A DNA stretch of 64,000 nt from an uncultured Clostridia bacterium (GCA_947589045.1 CANQBQ010000011.1:1-64000), one strand, 5' to 3'; positions 49,943 to 59,068 are shown, numbered from the stretch's first letter. The notes: generated by a model not told the origin, from the letters alone. Translations and numbers: made by a program.

Positions 49943-50707
49943 ATGGGTAAAATAATAGCGATAGCAAATCAAAAGGGCGGCGTAGGCAAGACCACCACCG
50001 CGGTAAATTTAAGCGCGTGTCTCGGAGCGCAGAACAAAAAGACTCTGCTCATCGACATCGACCCGCAGGGAAACAGTTCCAGCGGTCTGGGCATTGATAC
50101 GCGCCGCGTTAAGCGTTCGACTTACGACTGCCTGATTGACAGCGCGCCTATAAAAGACGCGGCGATAAAAACCGAATTCAAAAATCTTTGGGTGTGTCCT
50201 TCAAACATTAACCTCGCGGGCGCGGAACTGGAGCTTGCCTCAAAGGAAAAGAGGGAATACTGCCTTAAAGAGGCGATTTCCAAAATAAAGGACGACTACG
50301 ATTTTATAATTATCGACTGTCCGCCCTCGCTCGGTCTTATAACCCTTAACTCATTTACCGCGGCGGACTCGGTTCTGGTACCCATCCAATGCGAATACTA
50401 CGCGCTCGAGGGTCTGAGCCAGCTCACAAACACGATAAAGATTATAAAGAGATCGCTCAATCCCGACATAGCTATCGAGGGCGTGCTTTTAACTATGTTC
50501 GATTCCCGGACAAACCTTTCGATACAGGTCGTTGACGAGGTAAAAAAATACTTCGGCAAAAAGGTTTACAAAACCGTTATACCCCGCTCGGTGAGACTTG
50601 CCGAGTCGCCGAGCTTCGGTCAGCCCATAATCGAATACGACCCCCGCTCAAAGGGCGCGGAGGGATACATAAATCTCACAAAAGAGGTTATTAAAAACAA
50701 CAAATAA
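49943..50707 (+). CDS. parA: Chromosome partitioning ATPase ParA/Soj
   Basis: Walker-type ATPase that drives origin segregation with ParB, 254 residues. It has the deviant Walker A NQKGGVGKTTTAVNL, DIDPQGNSSSGLG, Walker B FIIIDCPPSLGL and VPIQCEYYALEGL. AAGGAGAA precedes the ATG. parB follows after 20 bp and two parS sites lie upstream, so this is the chromosomal par locus, normally close to oriC. Confidence 0.97.
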   Translation: MGKIIAIANQKGGVGKTTTAVNLSACLGAQNKKTLLIDIDPQGNSSSGLGIDTRRVKRSTYDCLIDSAPIKDAAIKTEFKNLWVCPSNINLAGAELELASKEKREYCLKEAISKIKDDYDFIIIDCPPSLGLITLNSFTAADSVLVPIQCEYYALEGLSQLTNTIKIIKRSLNPDIAIEGVLLTMFDSRTNLSIQVVDEVKKYFGKKVYKTVIPRSVRLAESPSFGQPIIEYDPRSKGAEGYINLTKEVIKNNK

Positions 50708-50727
50708 AACCCAAGGCGGTGAAATAA

Positions 50728-51645
50728 ATGGCAAAAAGTAAAAAGGGGCTGGGCAGAGGTCTCGGCGCGCTGTACGGCGACGACGTTATAGAAGCAATAG
50801 ACGCCGACGACGAGCTTTTTGACCCGCCTCCGCGGAAAAAGGCAAAGAGCAAGGACAGCGCAAACGGCGAGGTTGCCGAGATAAAGCTCATAGATATTGA
50901 GCCAAATCGGAAGCAGCCGAGAAAGACGTTTGACGAGGAGCCGCTCGAAGCGCTTGCCGACTCCATAAAAACGCACGGCGTAATTCAGCCGATACTGGTC
51001 TCCCCGACCGGCAACGAAACCTACCGAATAATTGCGGGCGAGAGACGATGGCGGGCGGCAAAGCTCGCGGGGCTTAAAACCGTACCCTGCATAGTCCGCG
51101 AATATAAAGACCGGGAAATATCCGAGCTTGCTCTCGTCGAGAACCTTCAGCGTGAGGACTTAAATCCGCTTGAGGAAGCGGAGGGCTATCAAAATCTTAT
51201 GGACGAGTTCAGTCTGACGCAGGAGGAGATAAGTACGCGGGTCGGCAAGAGCCGAAGCGCGGTGGCAAACGCGCTCCGTCTTAACAATCTTCCGCCCGAG
51301 GTCAAAAAAATGGTGACAAGCGGAGAGCTTTCGGCGGGACACGCGCGAGCGATTTTGGGCGCGCAAAACGCCGAGGAGCAAATTCGGCTCGCACAGACGG
51401 CGGTAAGCGACGGACTGAGCGTGCGCCAAACCGAGCAGCTTGTAAAGCGGCTCTCCCAAAAGAAGCCCGCTCCCGCGAAAAACTCGGAGGAAAAGGCTCT
51501 GCTGAGATATTATAAGGACGTTGAGAAAAATCTGTCCGACAGACTCGGCACCAAAGTCCGCATAGTGCGCGGAAGCAAAAAGAGCAAAATCGAGATTGAG
51601 TATTACACAAAAGACGACTTTGAACGTCTGCTCGATATACTTTAA
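50728..51645 (+). CDS. parB: Chromosome partitioning protein ParB/Spo0J
   Basis: CTP-dependent DNA clamp that loads at parS, 305 residues. N-terminal [13 protein letters not shown] is the ParA-activating segment. The CTPase/ParB box region follows ([43 protein letters not shown]), then the HTH ([23 protein letters not shown]) and a C-terminal dimer domain. AAGGCGGTG precedes the ATG. It acts on the parS sites at 49764 and 49822. Confidence 0.97.
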   Translation: MAKSKKGLGRGLGALYGDDVIEAIDADDELFDPPPRKKAKSKDSANGEVAEIKLIDIEPNRKQPRKTFDEEPLEALADSIKTHGVIQPILVSPTGNETYRIIAGERRWRAAKLAGLKTVPCIVREYKDREISELALVENLQREDLNPLEEAEGYQNLMDEFSLTQEEISTRVGKSRSAVANALRLNNLPPEVKKMVTSGELSAGHARAILGAQNAEEQIRLAQTAVSDGLSVRQTEQLVKRLSQKKPAPAKNSEEKALLRYYKDVEKNLSDRLGTKVRIVRGSKKSKIEIEYYTKDDFERLLDIL

Positions 51646-51689
51646 TCAGGTTAATAATTAAAATTTTTCAGAAGCGTTTAACGCCTTAT

Positions 51690-51737
51690 CTGCCCGTAAT
51701 AAGGCTGTTAAATATTTTCATTATTGTTTGCGGGCAG
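51690..51737 (+). promoter_or_regulatory. Hairpin in the serS leader
   Basis: CTGCCCG (51690-51696) pairs with CGGGCAG (51731-51737) around a 34-nt AT-rich loop, just ahead of the serS RBS. No T-box consensus is present. It could be a weak parB terminator or a translation element. Confidence 0.4.
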
Positions 51738-51755
51738 AAAGGCGATGGAAAGTAT

Positions 51756-53030
51756 ATGTTAGACATCAAATTATTCAGGAACGACCTTGATAAGGTTAAG
51801 GCAGCTCTGAGCCGACGCAAGGAGAACGTCGACCTCGACGGTCTGCTCGCGCTCGACAAGGAAAGACGCGAGACGCTGTTTGAGGTTGAGCAGATGAAAG
51901 GTCGGCAAAACGCGGTTTCAAAGCAAATTCCCGTGTTCAAAAAAGAGGGTAAGGACACGACCGAGATTTTCGCCGAGATGAAAAAGCTGTCCGACGAAAT
52001 AAAGTCGCTTGACGACAAGGTGCGTGAGCTTGACGCAAAAATCGAACAGATTATGCTCACCATACCGAATATTCCGAATGACGAAGTGCCCGACGGCGAC
52101 ACCGACGAGGACAACGTAGAGGTAAGACGCTTTTCCGAGCCGACAAAATTTGATTTTGAGCCGAAGGCGCATTGGGATTTGGGCGAGACTCTCGGTATTT
52201 TGGACCCCGCAACCGCGGCAAAGGTAACCGGCGCACGCTTCCACTTCTATAAGGGCGCGGGCGCGGCTTTGGAGCGTGCGGTAGTCAACTTTTATCTCGA
52301 CACGCACACCGCCGAGCACGGCTACACCGAGGTTTTCCCGCCGTTTATGGTTCACCGAAGCAGTATGGTCGGCACGGGTCAGCTCCCCAAGTTCGAGGAG
52401 GACGCGTTTAAGGTAATGAACACCGACTACTTCCTCGTTCCGACCGCCGAGGTGCCCGTTACAAATATGTACCGAGGCGACATACTCGAGGGCGATAAGC
52501 TACCCATAAAGCACGTCGCATATACCGCCTGCTTCAGAGCCGAGGCGGGCAGTGCGGGACGCGACACCCGCGGTCTTATAAGACAGCACCAGTTCAATAA
52601 AGTGGAGCTTGTTAAGTTCACCAAGCCCGAGGAGTCCTACGCCGAACTTGAAAAGCTGGTCGCGGACGCCGAGGACGTTCTGCAAAGACTGGGACTTCCC
52701 TACCGCGTCGTAAAAATCTGCGTGGGCGACCTCGGCTTTACCGCCGCGCTCAAATATGATATAGAGGTCTGGATGCCGAGCTACAACCGCTACGTCGAAA
52801 TCTCGTCGTGCAGTAACTTTGAGGACTTCCAGGCGCGCCGCGCAAATATAAAATATAAGAACACACCCAAGGATAAGGCTCAGTTTGTCCACACCTTAAA
52901 CGGTTCGGGCGTGGCTGTGGGCAGAACCGTTGCGGCAATACTCGAAAACTACCAAAACGCCGATGGAAGCGTAACCATTCCCGACGTTCTCCGTCCCTAT
53001 ATGCGCGGTCTTGAAAAAATAGAGGGATAA
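51756..53030 (+). CDS. serS: Serine--tRNA ligase
   Basis: Charges tRNA-Ser, and tRNA-Sec where present; 424 residues. The N-terminal coiled-coil arm (about 1-105, [20 protein letters not shown] ... [19 protein letters not shown]) binds the tRNA long arm. The class II core has motif 2 [29 protein letters not shown] and motif 3 [18 protein letters not shown]. The ATG at 51756 is weakly preceded by GGAAAG. It follows parB, as is common in Clostridia, and is followed by a 325-bp regulatory gap. Confidence 0.97.
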   Translation: MLDIKLFRNDLDKVKAALSRRKENVDLDGLLALDKERRETLFEVEQMKGRQNAVSKQIPVFKKEGKDTTEIFAEMKKLSDEIKSLDDKVRELDAKIEQIMLTIPNIPNDEVPDGDTDEDNVEVRRFSEPTKFDFEPKAHWDLGETLGILDPATAAKVTGARFHFYKGAGAALERAVVNFYLDTHTAEHGYTEVFPPFMVHRSSMVGTGQLPKFEEDAFKVMNTDYFLVPTAEVPVTNMYRGDILEGDKLPIKHVAYTACFRAEAGSAGRDTRGLIRQHQFNKVELVKFTKPEESYAELEKLVADAEDVLQRLGLPYRVVKICVGDLGFTAALKYDIEVWMPSYNRYVEISSCSNFEDFQARRANIKYKNTPKDKAQFVHTLNGSGVAVGRTVAAILENYQNADGSVTIPDVLRPYMRGLEKIEG

Positions 53031-53094
53031 TTTTTGGATATTTTGTCATAAAATTTTCAAAAATAAACCGCTGTATTTGTAAATTTTATATAAT

Positions 53095-53150
53095 TGTTAA
53101 CATTTTGTTCATACTTTGTTAACAATTTATTAACAATTCTGTTGTAGAAT
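53095..53150 (+). promoter_or_regulatory. Four-repeat WalR/PhoP-type box with -10 element
   Basis: TTAACA, TTCATA, TTAACA, TTAACA start at 53097, 53108, 53119 and 53130, exactly 11 bp apart. With two bases upstream they read TGTTAA, TGTTCA, TGTTAA, TATTAA, a partial WalR fit; they also fit the PhoP hexamer box. TAGAAT at 53145-53150 has no -35, as in promoters activated by OmpR/PhoB-family regulators. Confidence 0.68.
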
Positions 53151-53200
53151 GACAGTATGAAAAGCAAACCCCTCTTTGACTTTTCATTACATAACTCCTC

Positions 53201-53242
53201 CCAAGGCCGCACAAGGTTATCCATGTGCGGCATTGGATTTTT
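53201..53242 (+). terminator. Terminator upstream of walR
   Basis: CCAA-g-GCCGCAC (53201-53212) pairs with GTGCGGC-a-TTGG (53225-53236), then ATTTTTA. It would end a transcript of about 85 nt started at the 53145 -10 element. Confidence 0.7.
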
Positions 53243-53275
53243 AGAGGGCGCATAATTTCGGAGTTTAATTTTTTG

Positions 53276-53304
53276 TTGACTTTGATATAAGTTAATGATA
53301 ATAT
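53276..53304 (+). promoter_or_regulatory. Promoter of walR
   Basis: TTGACT (53276-53281), 17-bp spacer, TAATAT (53299-53304). Confidence 0.7.
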
Positions 53305-53355
53305 AATTTTATAGGTTGTTTAATACAGAATATACAATATACAGAGAGCGGTGAA

Positions 53356-54066
53356 ATGAACGTGGAGACAAAGAAGATATTGGTTGTGGATGACGAAAAG
53401 GCAATCGTTGAAATACTTAGATTTAACCTTTTGAAAGAGGGCTACGAGGTCTACGAGGCATACGACGGCGAAAAGGCGCTGGAGCGTGCCGAAGCTCTCA
53501 ACCCCGACTTGATTTTGCTTGATGTTATGCTTCCGAAAGCGGACGGCTTCACGGTTTGCAAGAAAATACGCGAAACCTCGGACACCCCGATACTTATGCT
53601 TACCGCGCGCGAGGAGGAAGTGGACAAGGTGCTCGGTCTGGAGCTTGGCGCGGACGACTACATAACCAAACCGTTCAGCGTGCGCGAGCTTATGGCAAGA
53701 GTTAAGGCGAATATCCGCCGCAACTCGCCCGCCGTGAAAAATCCGGCGACGGCTGAGCCGAGCGACAAGCTGGAGATTGGCGAATTTCTACTCGACGGCG
53801 ACAGGTTCGAGCTTTACAAAAACGGCAAGCCGATACCCAACATCACCATACGCGAGTTTGAGCTTATTAAATTTTTGGCTTCGCGTCCGAATAAAATCTT
53901 TTCGCGCAAGCACCTGCTTGAAAACGTGTGGGATTACGAATATTACGGAGATGTGCGAACGGTGGACGTGACCGTGCGCCGTCTGCGTGAGAAAATCGAG
54001 GATGACCCCTCTCAGCCGAAATATATTATGACAAAACGCGGCATAGGCTACTATTTCGCTTTCTGA
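53356..54066 (+). CDS. walR: WalR/PhoP-type response regulator (OmpR family)
   Basis: Two-component DNA-binding regulator, 236 residues. Receiver domain with acidic pocket VVDDEKAIVEI, phospho-Asp in LILLDVMLPKADGF, Thr in MLTAREEEVDKVLGLELGADDY and Lys in YITKPFSVREL. The winged HTH ends VRTVDVTVRRLREKIEDDPSQPKYIMTKRGIGYYF, which is very close to B. subtilis WalR. No histidine kinase gene follows; the gene ends at a terminator and rlmH comes next. In B. subtilis rlmH closes the wal gene set, so the neighbourhood supports WalR with the kinase moved or lost. PhoP is the main alternative. Confidence 0.88.
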   Translation: MNVETKKILVVDDEKAIVEILRFNLLKEGYEVYEAYDGEKALERAEALNPDLILLDVMLPKADGFTVCKKIRETSDTPILMLTAREEEVDKVLGLELGADDYITKPFSVRELMARVKANIRRNSPAVKNPATAEPSDKLEIGEFLLDGDRFELYKNGKPIPNITIREFELIKFLASRPNKIFSRKHLLENVWDYEYYGDVRTVDVTVRRLREKIEDDPSQPKYIMTKRGIGYYFAF

Positions 54067-54081
54067 TACCAAAATCAAGAC

Positions 54082-54110
54082 ACGGCGCGGCTCCCCGCGC
54101 CGTTTAATTT
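54082..54110 (+). terminator. Intrinsic terminator of walR
   Basis: ACGGCGCGG, loop ctcc, CCGCGCCGT, then TTAATTTATTTT. Confidence 0.82.
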
Positions 54111-54143
54111 ATTTTATTACAAAAATATACGGAGGAATTTATT

Positions 54144-54626
54144 TTGCTTAATATAACAGTAATTGCCGTCGGAAAGCTCAAGGAGCGTTACTTTGCCGAC
54201 GCCTGCAGCGAATACGCGAAACGGCTTTCGGGTATGTGCGCCCTGAAAATCATTGAGGTTGACGACGCGCCCGCTCCCGAGGGTCTGTCCGAAAAAGAAA
54301 AAGAGGACGTTCTCGAAAAGGAAGCGCGGAGGATAACAGATAAAATACCTAAGGGCAGCTTTATAATCCCGCTTTGCGTGGAGGGAAAGGAGTGCAGCTC
54401 ACCCGAGCTTGCCGAAATAATCGGCTCAAATATGAACGGCGGCGTAAGCTCAATCACGTTTATAATAGGCGGCTCGCTCGGTCTGGCAAAGAGGATAAAG
54501 GCGTTGGGAGACCTGCGTCTCAGCTTTTCTCGCCTGACCTTTCCCCATCGGCTTATGCGGGTGATACTGCTTGAACAGATATACCGCGCGCTCACTATTT
54601 TAAACGGCAGAACTTACCATAAATAA
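54144..54626 (+). CDS. rlmH: 23S rRNA pseudouridine-1915 N3-methyltransferase RlmH
   Basis: SPOUT-class methyltransferase that acts on assembled 70S ribosomes, 160 residues. It has the family N-terminus NITVIAVGKLKERYF, FIIGGSLGLAKRIKALGDLRLSFSRLTFPHRLMRVILLEQIYRA with the knotted SAM-binding core, and the conserved C-terminal Tyr-His (GRTYHK). The start is TTG at 54144, with GGAGG 8 bp upstream. It lies just after walR, as in the wal locus of other Firmicutes. Confidence 0.96.
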   Translation: MLNITVIAVGKLKERYFADACSEYAKRLSGMCALKIIEVDDAPAPEGLSEKEKEDVLEKEARRITDKIPKGSFIIPLCVEGKECSSPELAEIIGSNMNGGVSSITFIIGGSLGLAKRIKALGDLRLSFSRLTFPHRLMRVILLEQIYRALTILNGRTYHK

Positions 54627-54634
54627 CGTCCTGA

Positions 54635-54663
54635 TTGACATAATCGCAAATTTATGTTAGAAT
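54635..54663 (+). promoter_or_regulatory. Sigma-A promoter of phosphodiester glycosidase gene
   Basis: TTGACA (54635-54640), 17-bp spacer, TAGAAT (54658-54663). Confidence 0.8.
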
Positions 54664-54694
54664 AGTATTACTTTTTTCTCAGGGGGAAACAGCT

Positions 54695-56998
54695 TTGAAG
54701 ATAACAAAAAGAATATCATCGCTTTTGACCGCGCTCTGCGTTGCGGCGGCTTTGGCGCCCTCGGCGTATGCGGCGCCTTCGGTCTTAAGCGGCGCACAGA
54801 TAAATAAAATAGCCTACGGCATAAACGAATACCATCTCCAAAAGGAATTATATGACGGTATGCAGAATATCTACGTCGCGGAGGTGGACTTAACGCGCGA
54901 CTACATAGAGGTTGAAGCGCTCTTCTCGCCCGACGGCGTAAGCCGAAGAAGCACCGTTTTGAATATGGCGAAAAATTCGGGCTCGTTTGTCGCAATTAAC
55001 GCCGACTTTTTCCAAACAAGCGGCTCCGACTCTATGAGCGCGACCCCGACAGGTACGCTCGTGTCGGACGGCAAGCTCCTTTCAACTCCGTCGCTCGACG
55101 AAGGCGTTTGCGCCACGGCGGGAATTAAAAACGACAACACCGTCGGATTTTCGTACTGGTCTCAGAACATAACTCTGACCGCGCCCGACGGCGCAAGCAC
55201 GAAGATACACCATATAAATAAATTTTACGACGACGGCGGCCTGATTTTGATTACGTCGGATTACAGCGGAAATTCGATAGGCGGCGACTATGAGATTATC
55301 GTAAACAGCGAAGGCGTCGTTACCGACTCGTTTCAAAACGCGGGCGTGCTCAAAATACCCGACGGCTCGTTTGTAATCGCTTCAAATACATATACCAACA
55401 CCTTTTTGGCAGACCACTTCAAGGTCGGCGACAAGGTTAAAATCGACTATGAAATAACGCCGAGCGACTATAAGGATTATAAAATGGCGGTCGGCGGCGG
55501 CACCCTGCTTGTAAAAGACGGCGCGCCTGCAGAGATAACCCACAGCACGGGTATAGGCGGCTACAATCCGCGCACCGCTATGGGCGCGACGGCGGACGGC
55601 AAAACGCTGTATATCGTAACGGTAGACGGCAGAGCCGATAACGCAAAGGGTATGACCCTCTCGCAACTCGCCGACTTTATGTTGAATTTGGGCTGCCATA
55701 ACGCGATAAACTTTGACGGCGGCGGCTCCACAACGTATGTCTCAAAAACGATAGAAGAGGCGGAGCCCTCGGTCAAAAATCAGCTAAGCGACAATTACCA
55801 GCGTCCGGTTTCGACAGGCGTGGGCGTTGTCGTAAATAAATCGGCGTGGGAGCCGATTTCGATAGACTTGCGCGTTGACCAAAACGAGACGTTTGTGGGC
55901 GGGGCGCGTGAATTTAAAGTGATTTCGACAGACGTGTTTTATAACGAGAGCGAAATAGACCCCTCTCTTGTCAGCTTCTCGGTAAAGGGCATAGAGGGAA
56001 CGTGGAACGGCTCGGTATTCCTGCCCACGTCCGCGGGAAACGGTTTGGTAACCGTGACATACGGCGATATGACCGCCGAGGAGGAGCTGTTGGTTTACGA
56101 AAGCCCCACCGCGTTTGAGTTTAGCCCCTCGACCTATACCGGAGTTAAAGCGGGCGACGTTTTAAACCCGTCGGTTTACGGAATTGCTCCGAGCGGCAGC
56201 AGAATTTTAATTTCGAGCGATGAGGTAAACTGGCAGGAAAGCGACGGCATAGAGCCGACAAACGGCGGAATAAGAGTGCTCAATCCCGCGTCAGACTCAT
56301 ATAAGGCATATATCGGCGATATGTACGCATATATTGGTATAAACACCTCGGTAATTCCGAGCGGCAGTCGGTTTATCGACCCGCTTGAGACGAACACTCT
56401 TGATAAAAACACAAAAATTGCGGTGCTCGGAGAGCTCGGCGCGGATACCCTTTATAAAAAAGTGTTCGCATCTCCGCAGATAGCCGCCGACGTCAACCAA
56501 AGCGGCGCGGACGCGGCAGTCCTGTTCGGAAAGTCGGACGGCAGCAAACTCAACTCCGTCGTCGTAAACGGCACGGGTTATGACGAAAAGACGGTCGGCG
56601 ACGCGCATATAATAAGGATAGATAATTCGGGCGGCGGTATTTCGGCGACAGACGAGAGTCAGTGGAGCCGACTCGAAAACGCTCTCTCGTCCGCCTACGG
56701 TAACAACATATTTATATTGCTCCCCGAAAGCTACTACCAAAGCATCGGCGGATATTACGACAGAGCGAGGTTTGACGGACTTACCGAGAGGGCGGCGTCA
56801 AACGGCAAAAACATATGCGTGATTTTCAAAAACGACCGCGACAGCATATACGCGCAAAACGGAGTGCATTACTTCGGAGTGAGCGGCACGGCGGGAATTT
56901 CGGCGTCGAACGCCGCGAGCCTTAAAAATTACCGTTACCTGCTGCTTGGCGCAGATGAATACGGAATAAATTATAAGCTCGTCACTCCGCTGAGATAG
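54695..56998 (+). CDS. Secreted phosphodiester glycosidase (NAGPA-like) protein
   Basis: Exported protein of 767 residues. TTG start at 54695 with AGGGGG in front gives a signal peptide (about 1-27, LLTALCVAAALAPSAYA). The NAGPA domain (about 70-380) has FVAINADFFQTSG, NPRTAMGATADGKTLYIVTVDGR and CHNAINFDGGGSTTYVSK, the DGGGS motif being the hallmark. Ig-like modules follow, and the last 170 residues resemble a calcineurin-type phosphoesterase without clear metal ligands. NAGPA relatives cleave sugar-phosphodiester bonds, such as N-acetylglucosamine-1-phosphodiester, and might act on wall teichoic polymers or exopolysaccharide. It has its own promoter and terminator. Stop is TAG. Confidence 0.88.
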   Translation: MKITKRISSLLTALCVAAALAPSAYAAPSVLSGAQINKIAYGINEYHLQKELYDGMQNIYVAEVDLTRDYIEVEALFSPDGVSRRSTVLNMAKNSGSFVAINADFFQTSGSDSMSATPTGTLVSDGKLLSTPSLDEGVCATAGIKNDNTVGFSYWSQNITLTAPDGASTKIHHINKFYDDGGLILITSDYSGNSIGGDYEIIVNSEGVVTDSFQNAGVLKIPDGSFVIASNTYTNTFLADHFKVGDKVKIDYEITPSDYKDYKMAVGGGTLLVKDGAPAEITHSTGIGGYNPRTAMGATADGKTLYIVTVDGRADNAKGMTLSQLADFMLNLGCHNAINFDGGGSTTYVSKTIEEAEPSVKNQLSDNYQRPVSTGVGVVVNKSAWEPISIDLRVDQNETFVGGAREFKVISTDVFYNESEIDPSLVSFSVKGIEGTWNGSVFLPTSAGNGLVTVTYGDMTAEEELLVYESPTAFEFSPSTYTGVKAGDVLNPSVYGIAPSGSRILISSDEVNWQESDGIEPTNGGIRVLNPASDSYKAYIGDMYAYIGINTSVIPSGSRFIDPLETNTLDKNTKIAVLGELGADTLYKKVFASPQIAADVNQSGADAAVLFGKSDGSKLNSVVVNGTGYDEKTVGDAHIIRIDNSGGGISATDESQWSRLENALSSAYGNNIFILLPESYYQSIGGYYDRARFDGLTERAASNGKNICVIFKNDRDSIYAQNGVHYFGVSGTAGISASNAASLKNYRYLLLGADEYGINYKLVTPLR

Positions 56999-57009
56999 TG
57001 TTAACAAAG

Positions 57010-57042
57010 CGTCCGCGCAAAATAAAAATACGCGGACGTTTT
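57010..57042 (+). terminator. Terminator after phosphodiester glycosidase gene
   Basis: CGTCCGCG (57010-57017) pairs with CGCGGACG (57031-57038), then TTTTCTT. Confidence 0.75.
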
Positions 57043-57147
57043 CTTAATAAAAAATTAACACATTCTTCATAATTTTCGATATATTTATATGATATTTTAT
57101 TTTAAAATATATTATGGAATACAGTCCTGTCGAAGGGAGGCAGAATT

Positions 57148-58512
57148 ATGACAAATAATATAAACACCGTGCGGGATGAGATTAAGGCTCTGTCGCAGCT
57201 CTGCATCAAAAACAGCAATATCGACCCCGCCCTGTACAATAAATACGATATAAAACGCGGTCTGCGCGACTTGGACGGCAAGGGCGTGCTTACGGGCATA
57301 ACCGAAATTTCGGAGATTATCGCAAAGAAGAACGTCGGCGGCGTTTTGATGCCGTGCGACGGCAAGCTCTATTACCGCGGCATCGACGTTGAAGACCTTG
57401 TGCGCGGGCACGAGCTTAAAAACCGCTTCGGGTTTGAGGAGACCGCCTATCTGCTCATATTCGGAGAGCTTCCGACGCGGGAACAGCTTATGAACTTTAC
57501 GAAGCTGCTCTCCGATTTGCGCACTCTGCCCAAATACTTTGTGCGCGATATAATTATGAAGTCTCCCAGCTCGGATATGATGAACGCGCTGTCCCGCTCG
57601 GTTCTGACACTCTACGCGTATGACGAAAACGCGAACGATACTTCTATACCGAACGTACTGCGCCAGCAGCTTCGTATGCTTGCGCTGTTCCCGCTGTTCG
57701 CGGTTTACGGCTACAACACCTACAATCATTATTACAGGGGCAAGAGCCTTTACATACACGACCCGCGTCCCGACCTTTCGACCGCGGAAAATATACTGTA
57801 TATGCTCCGTCCCGACAAGAAATACACCGAGCTTGAAGCCAAAATTCTCGACATCGCGCTTATGCTCCACGCGGAGCACGGCGGCGGCAATAACTCGACG
57901 TTTTCGATACGCGTTTTGTCGTCGTCGGGAACCGACTCATACTCGGCGGTCAGCGCGGCTCTCGGCTCGCTCAAAGGTCCGAGGCACGGCGGCGCGAATA
58001 TAAAGGTCGTTCAAATGTTTGAGGATATAAAAACCAAGATTTCCGACTGGAGCGATGAGGGCGAAATCGCCGACTACCTCTCGAGAATACTCGATAAGCA
58101 GGAGTTCGACCGAACGGGTCTTATCTACGGTATGGGTCACGCGGTCTACTCGCTGTCCGACCCCCGCGCGCGTGTTTTCAAGAGCTTTGTGCAGGGACTC
58201 GCCCGCGAAAAGGGCAGAGAAGCCGAGTTTGAGCTTTATTCGACGGTCGAGCGTCTCGCCGCCGAGGTCATCGCGTCCAAACGCAAAATATTCAAGGGCG
58301 TGAGCGCAAACGTCGATTTTTACAGCGGCTTTGTTTACGATATGCTCGGACTTCCGCCCGAGCTTTATACCCCGATTTTCGCGGTCGCGCGAATTGCGGG
58401 CTGGAGCGCACACCGTCTCGAAGAGCTTATCGGCAACGGTAAAATTATCCGCCCCGCTTATATGGCGGTTTCAAAGCACCGCCCCTACGTGGACATCGAG
58501 GACAGAAAATAA
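57148..58512 (+). CDS. Citrate synthase
   Basis: Condenses acetyl-CoA and oxaloacetate, 454 residues. Catalytic and binding motifs: LYYRGIDVEDLV near residue 75, HAEHGGGNNSTFSIRVLSSSGTD with the first catalytic His region, LKGPRHGGANIKV, IYGMGHAVYSLSDPRARVF with the second His, and VSANVDFYSGFVYDML with the catalytic Asp. The length and N-terminal extension match the citrate synthase form common in Clostridia. AGGGAGGC precedes the ATG. It stands alone, with no aconitase or isocitrate dehydrogenase nearby, and probably serves 2-oxoglutarate/glutamate synthesis. TTAACA-N5-TTCATA lies at 57055-57071, a possible weak response-regulator half-box. Confidence 0.95.
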   Translation: MTNNINTVRDEIKALSQLCIKNSNIDPALYNKYDIKRGLRDLDGKGVLTGITEISEIIAKKNVGGVLMPCDGKLYYRGIDVEDLVRGHELKNRFGFEETAYLLIFGELPTREQLMNFTKLLSDLRTLPKYFVRDIIMKSPSSDMMNALSRSVLTLYAYDENANDTSIPNVLRQQLRMLALFPLFAVYGYNTYNHYYRGKSLYIHDPRPDLSTAENILYMLRPDKKYTELEAKILDIALMLHAEHGGGNNSTFSIRVLSSSGTDSYSAVSAALGSLKGPRHGGANIKVVQMFEDIKTKISDWSDEGEIADYLSRILDKQEFDRTGLIYGMGHAVYSLSDPRARVFKSFVQGLAREKGREAEFELYSTVERLAAEVIASKRKIFKGVSANVDFYSGFVYDMLGLPPELYTPIFAVARIAGWSAHRLEELIGNGKIIRPAYMAVSKHRPYVDIEDRK

Positions 58513-58515
58513 AAG

Positions 58516-58544
58516 TTGACAAAAACAAAAAATAAATATATAAT
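58516..58544 (+). promoter_or_regulatory. Consensus promoter ahead of AbrB-type gene
   Basis: TTGACA (58516-58521), 17-bp spacer, TATAAT (58539-58544). Confidence 0.85.
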
Positions 58545-58593
58545 AAAGATAGAAAAGGCAGTCTGTTTTGAACGGCTCGCCAAAATATTGACT

Positions 58594-58638
58594 ATATTAG
58601 TCGCTGCATTTGTCGATGTGGGCGACTAATATGCTTTT
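58594..58638 (+). terminator. Leader hairpin/terminator
   Basis: ATATTAGTCGC (58594-58604) pairs with GCGACTAATAT (58622-58632), then GCTTTT. With the promoter at 58516 it could define an RNA of about 85 nt or attenuate the AbrB-type gene. Confidence 0.55.
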
Positions 58639-58728
58639 ATGATAAAAACACTTGATTTTTTTAATAATACGTCATATAATATATTTGTAAGAATTTCTGA
58701 AATTCCGAAAAGCGGAGAGGTGAATGAA

Positions 58729-58995
58729 ATGTTAGCGGAAATCAGGGGTCGTTCGCAGATTACCATTCCTGCGGACATTATAAAAAAGCTCGGGATTACC
58801 GAGGGCGATAAGTTTGAAATTATGGAAAAGGACGGCGGTATATTTCTTTGCCCCGTTGTCGTCTATCCCAAGGAAAAAATGGAGCAGCTCGCGCAGCTTA
58901 TAAAAAGCTCAAAAGAGGAGGTCAAGCAGCAGACCGCCTTTGACAGCGTAGAGGATATGTTTCGGGATATGGGAATTGATATTGACAATGTATAA
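58729..58995 (+). CDS. AbrB/MazE-type antitoxin
   Basis: SpoVT/AbrB-fold DNA-binding protein, 88 residues. The swapped-hairpin domain is at the N-terminus (MLAEIRGRSQITIPADIIKKLGITEGDKFEIMEKDGGIFLCP); the C-terminal half (SSKEEVKQQTAFDSVEDMFRDMGIDI) is the kind of acidic tail that binds a RelE-type toxin. ATG at 58729 has GGAGAGG 7-9 bp upstream; the frame extending back to 58639 crosses the leader hairpin and is not used. The stop overlaps a truncated toxin gene by 8 bp, so this is the surviving half of a toxin-antitoxin pair. Confidence 0.85.
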   Translation: MLAEIRGRSQITIPADIIKKLGITEGDKFEIMEKDGGIFLCPVVVYPKEKMEQLAQLIKSSKEEVKQQTAFDSVEDMFRDMGIDIDNV

Positions 58996-59068
58996 GCTTA
59001 AATATACCAAGGTATTTGAAAAAGATTTTAAAAGACTGTCCCGCTCGGAACAAGCGGCATATAACAAA
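58988..59068 (+). pseudogene. Truncated RelE/YafQ-type toxin remnant
   Basis: ATG at 58988 opens MYKLKYTKVFEKDFKRLSRS then EQAAYNKK, the N-terminal helix-rich start of a RelE/YafQ toxin. After about 27 residues the similarity ends at a terminator (59066), and the frame continues only as antisense of the next gene. All catalytic residues of the family, which lie in the missing C-terminal two thirds, are gone. Confidence 0.82.

Larger units (their letters stand above)
53031..53355. other. Regulatory gap between serS and walR
   Basis: 325 bp. It contains an 11-bp-period response-regulator box with a -10 (53095-53150), a short transcript region ending at a strong terminator (53201-53242), and the walR promoter (53276-53304). 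Inside the short transcript an ATG at 53157 opens a 32-codon frame to 53255, but it overruns the terminator and has no RBS. Confidence 0.6.

Noticed and set aside
53214-53222. DnaA box or origin near 53.2 kb
   Set aside because: Only one imperfect TTATCCATG is present and it lies in a terminator loop; there is no cluster of boxes and no dnaA.
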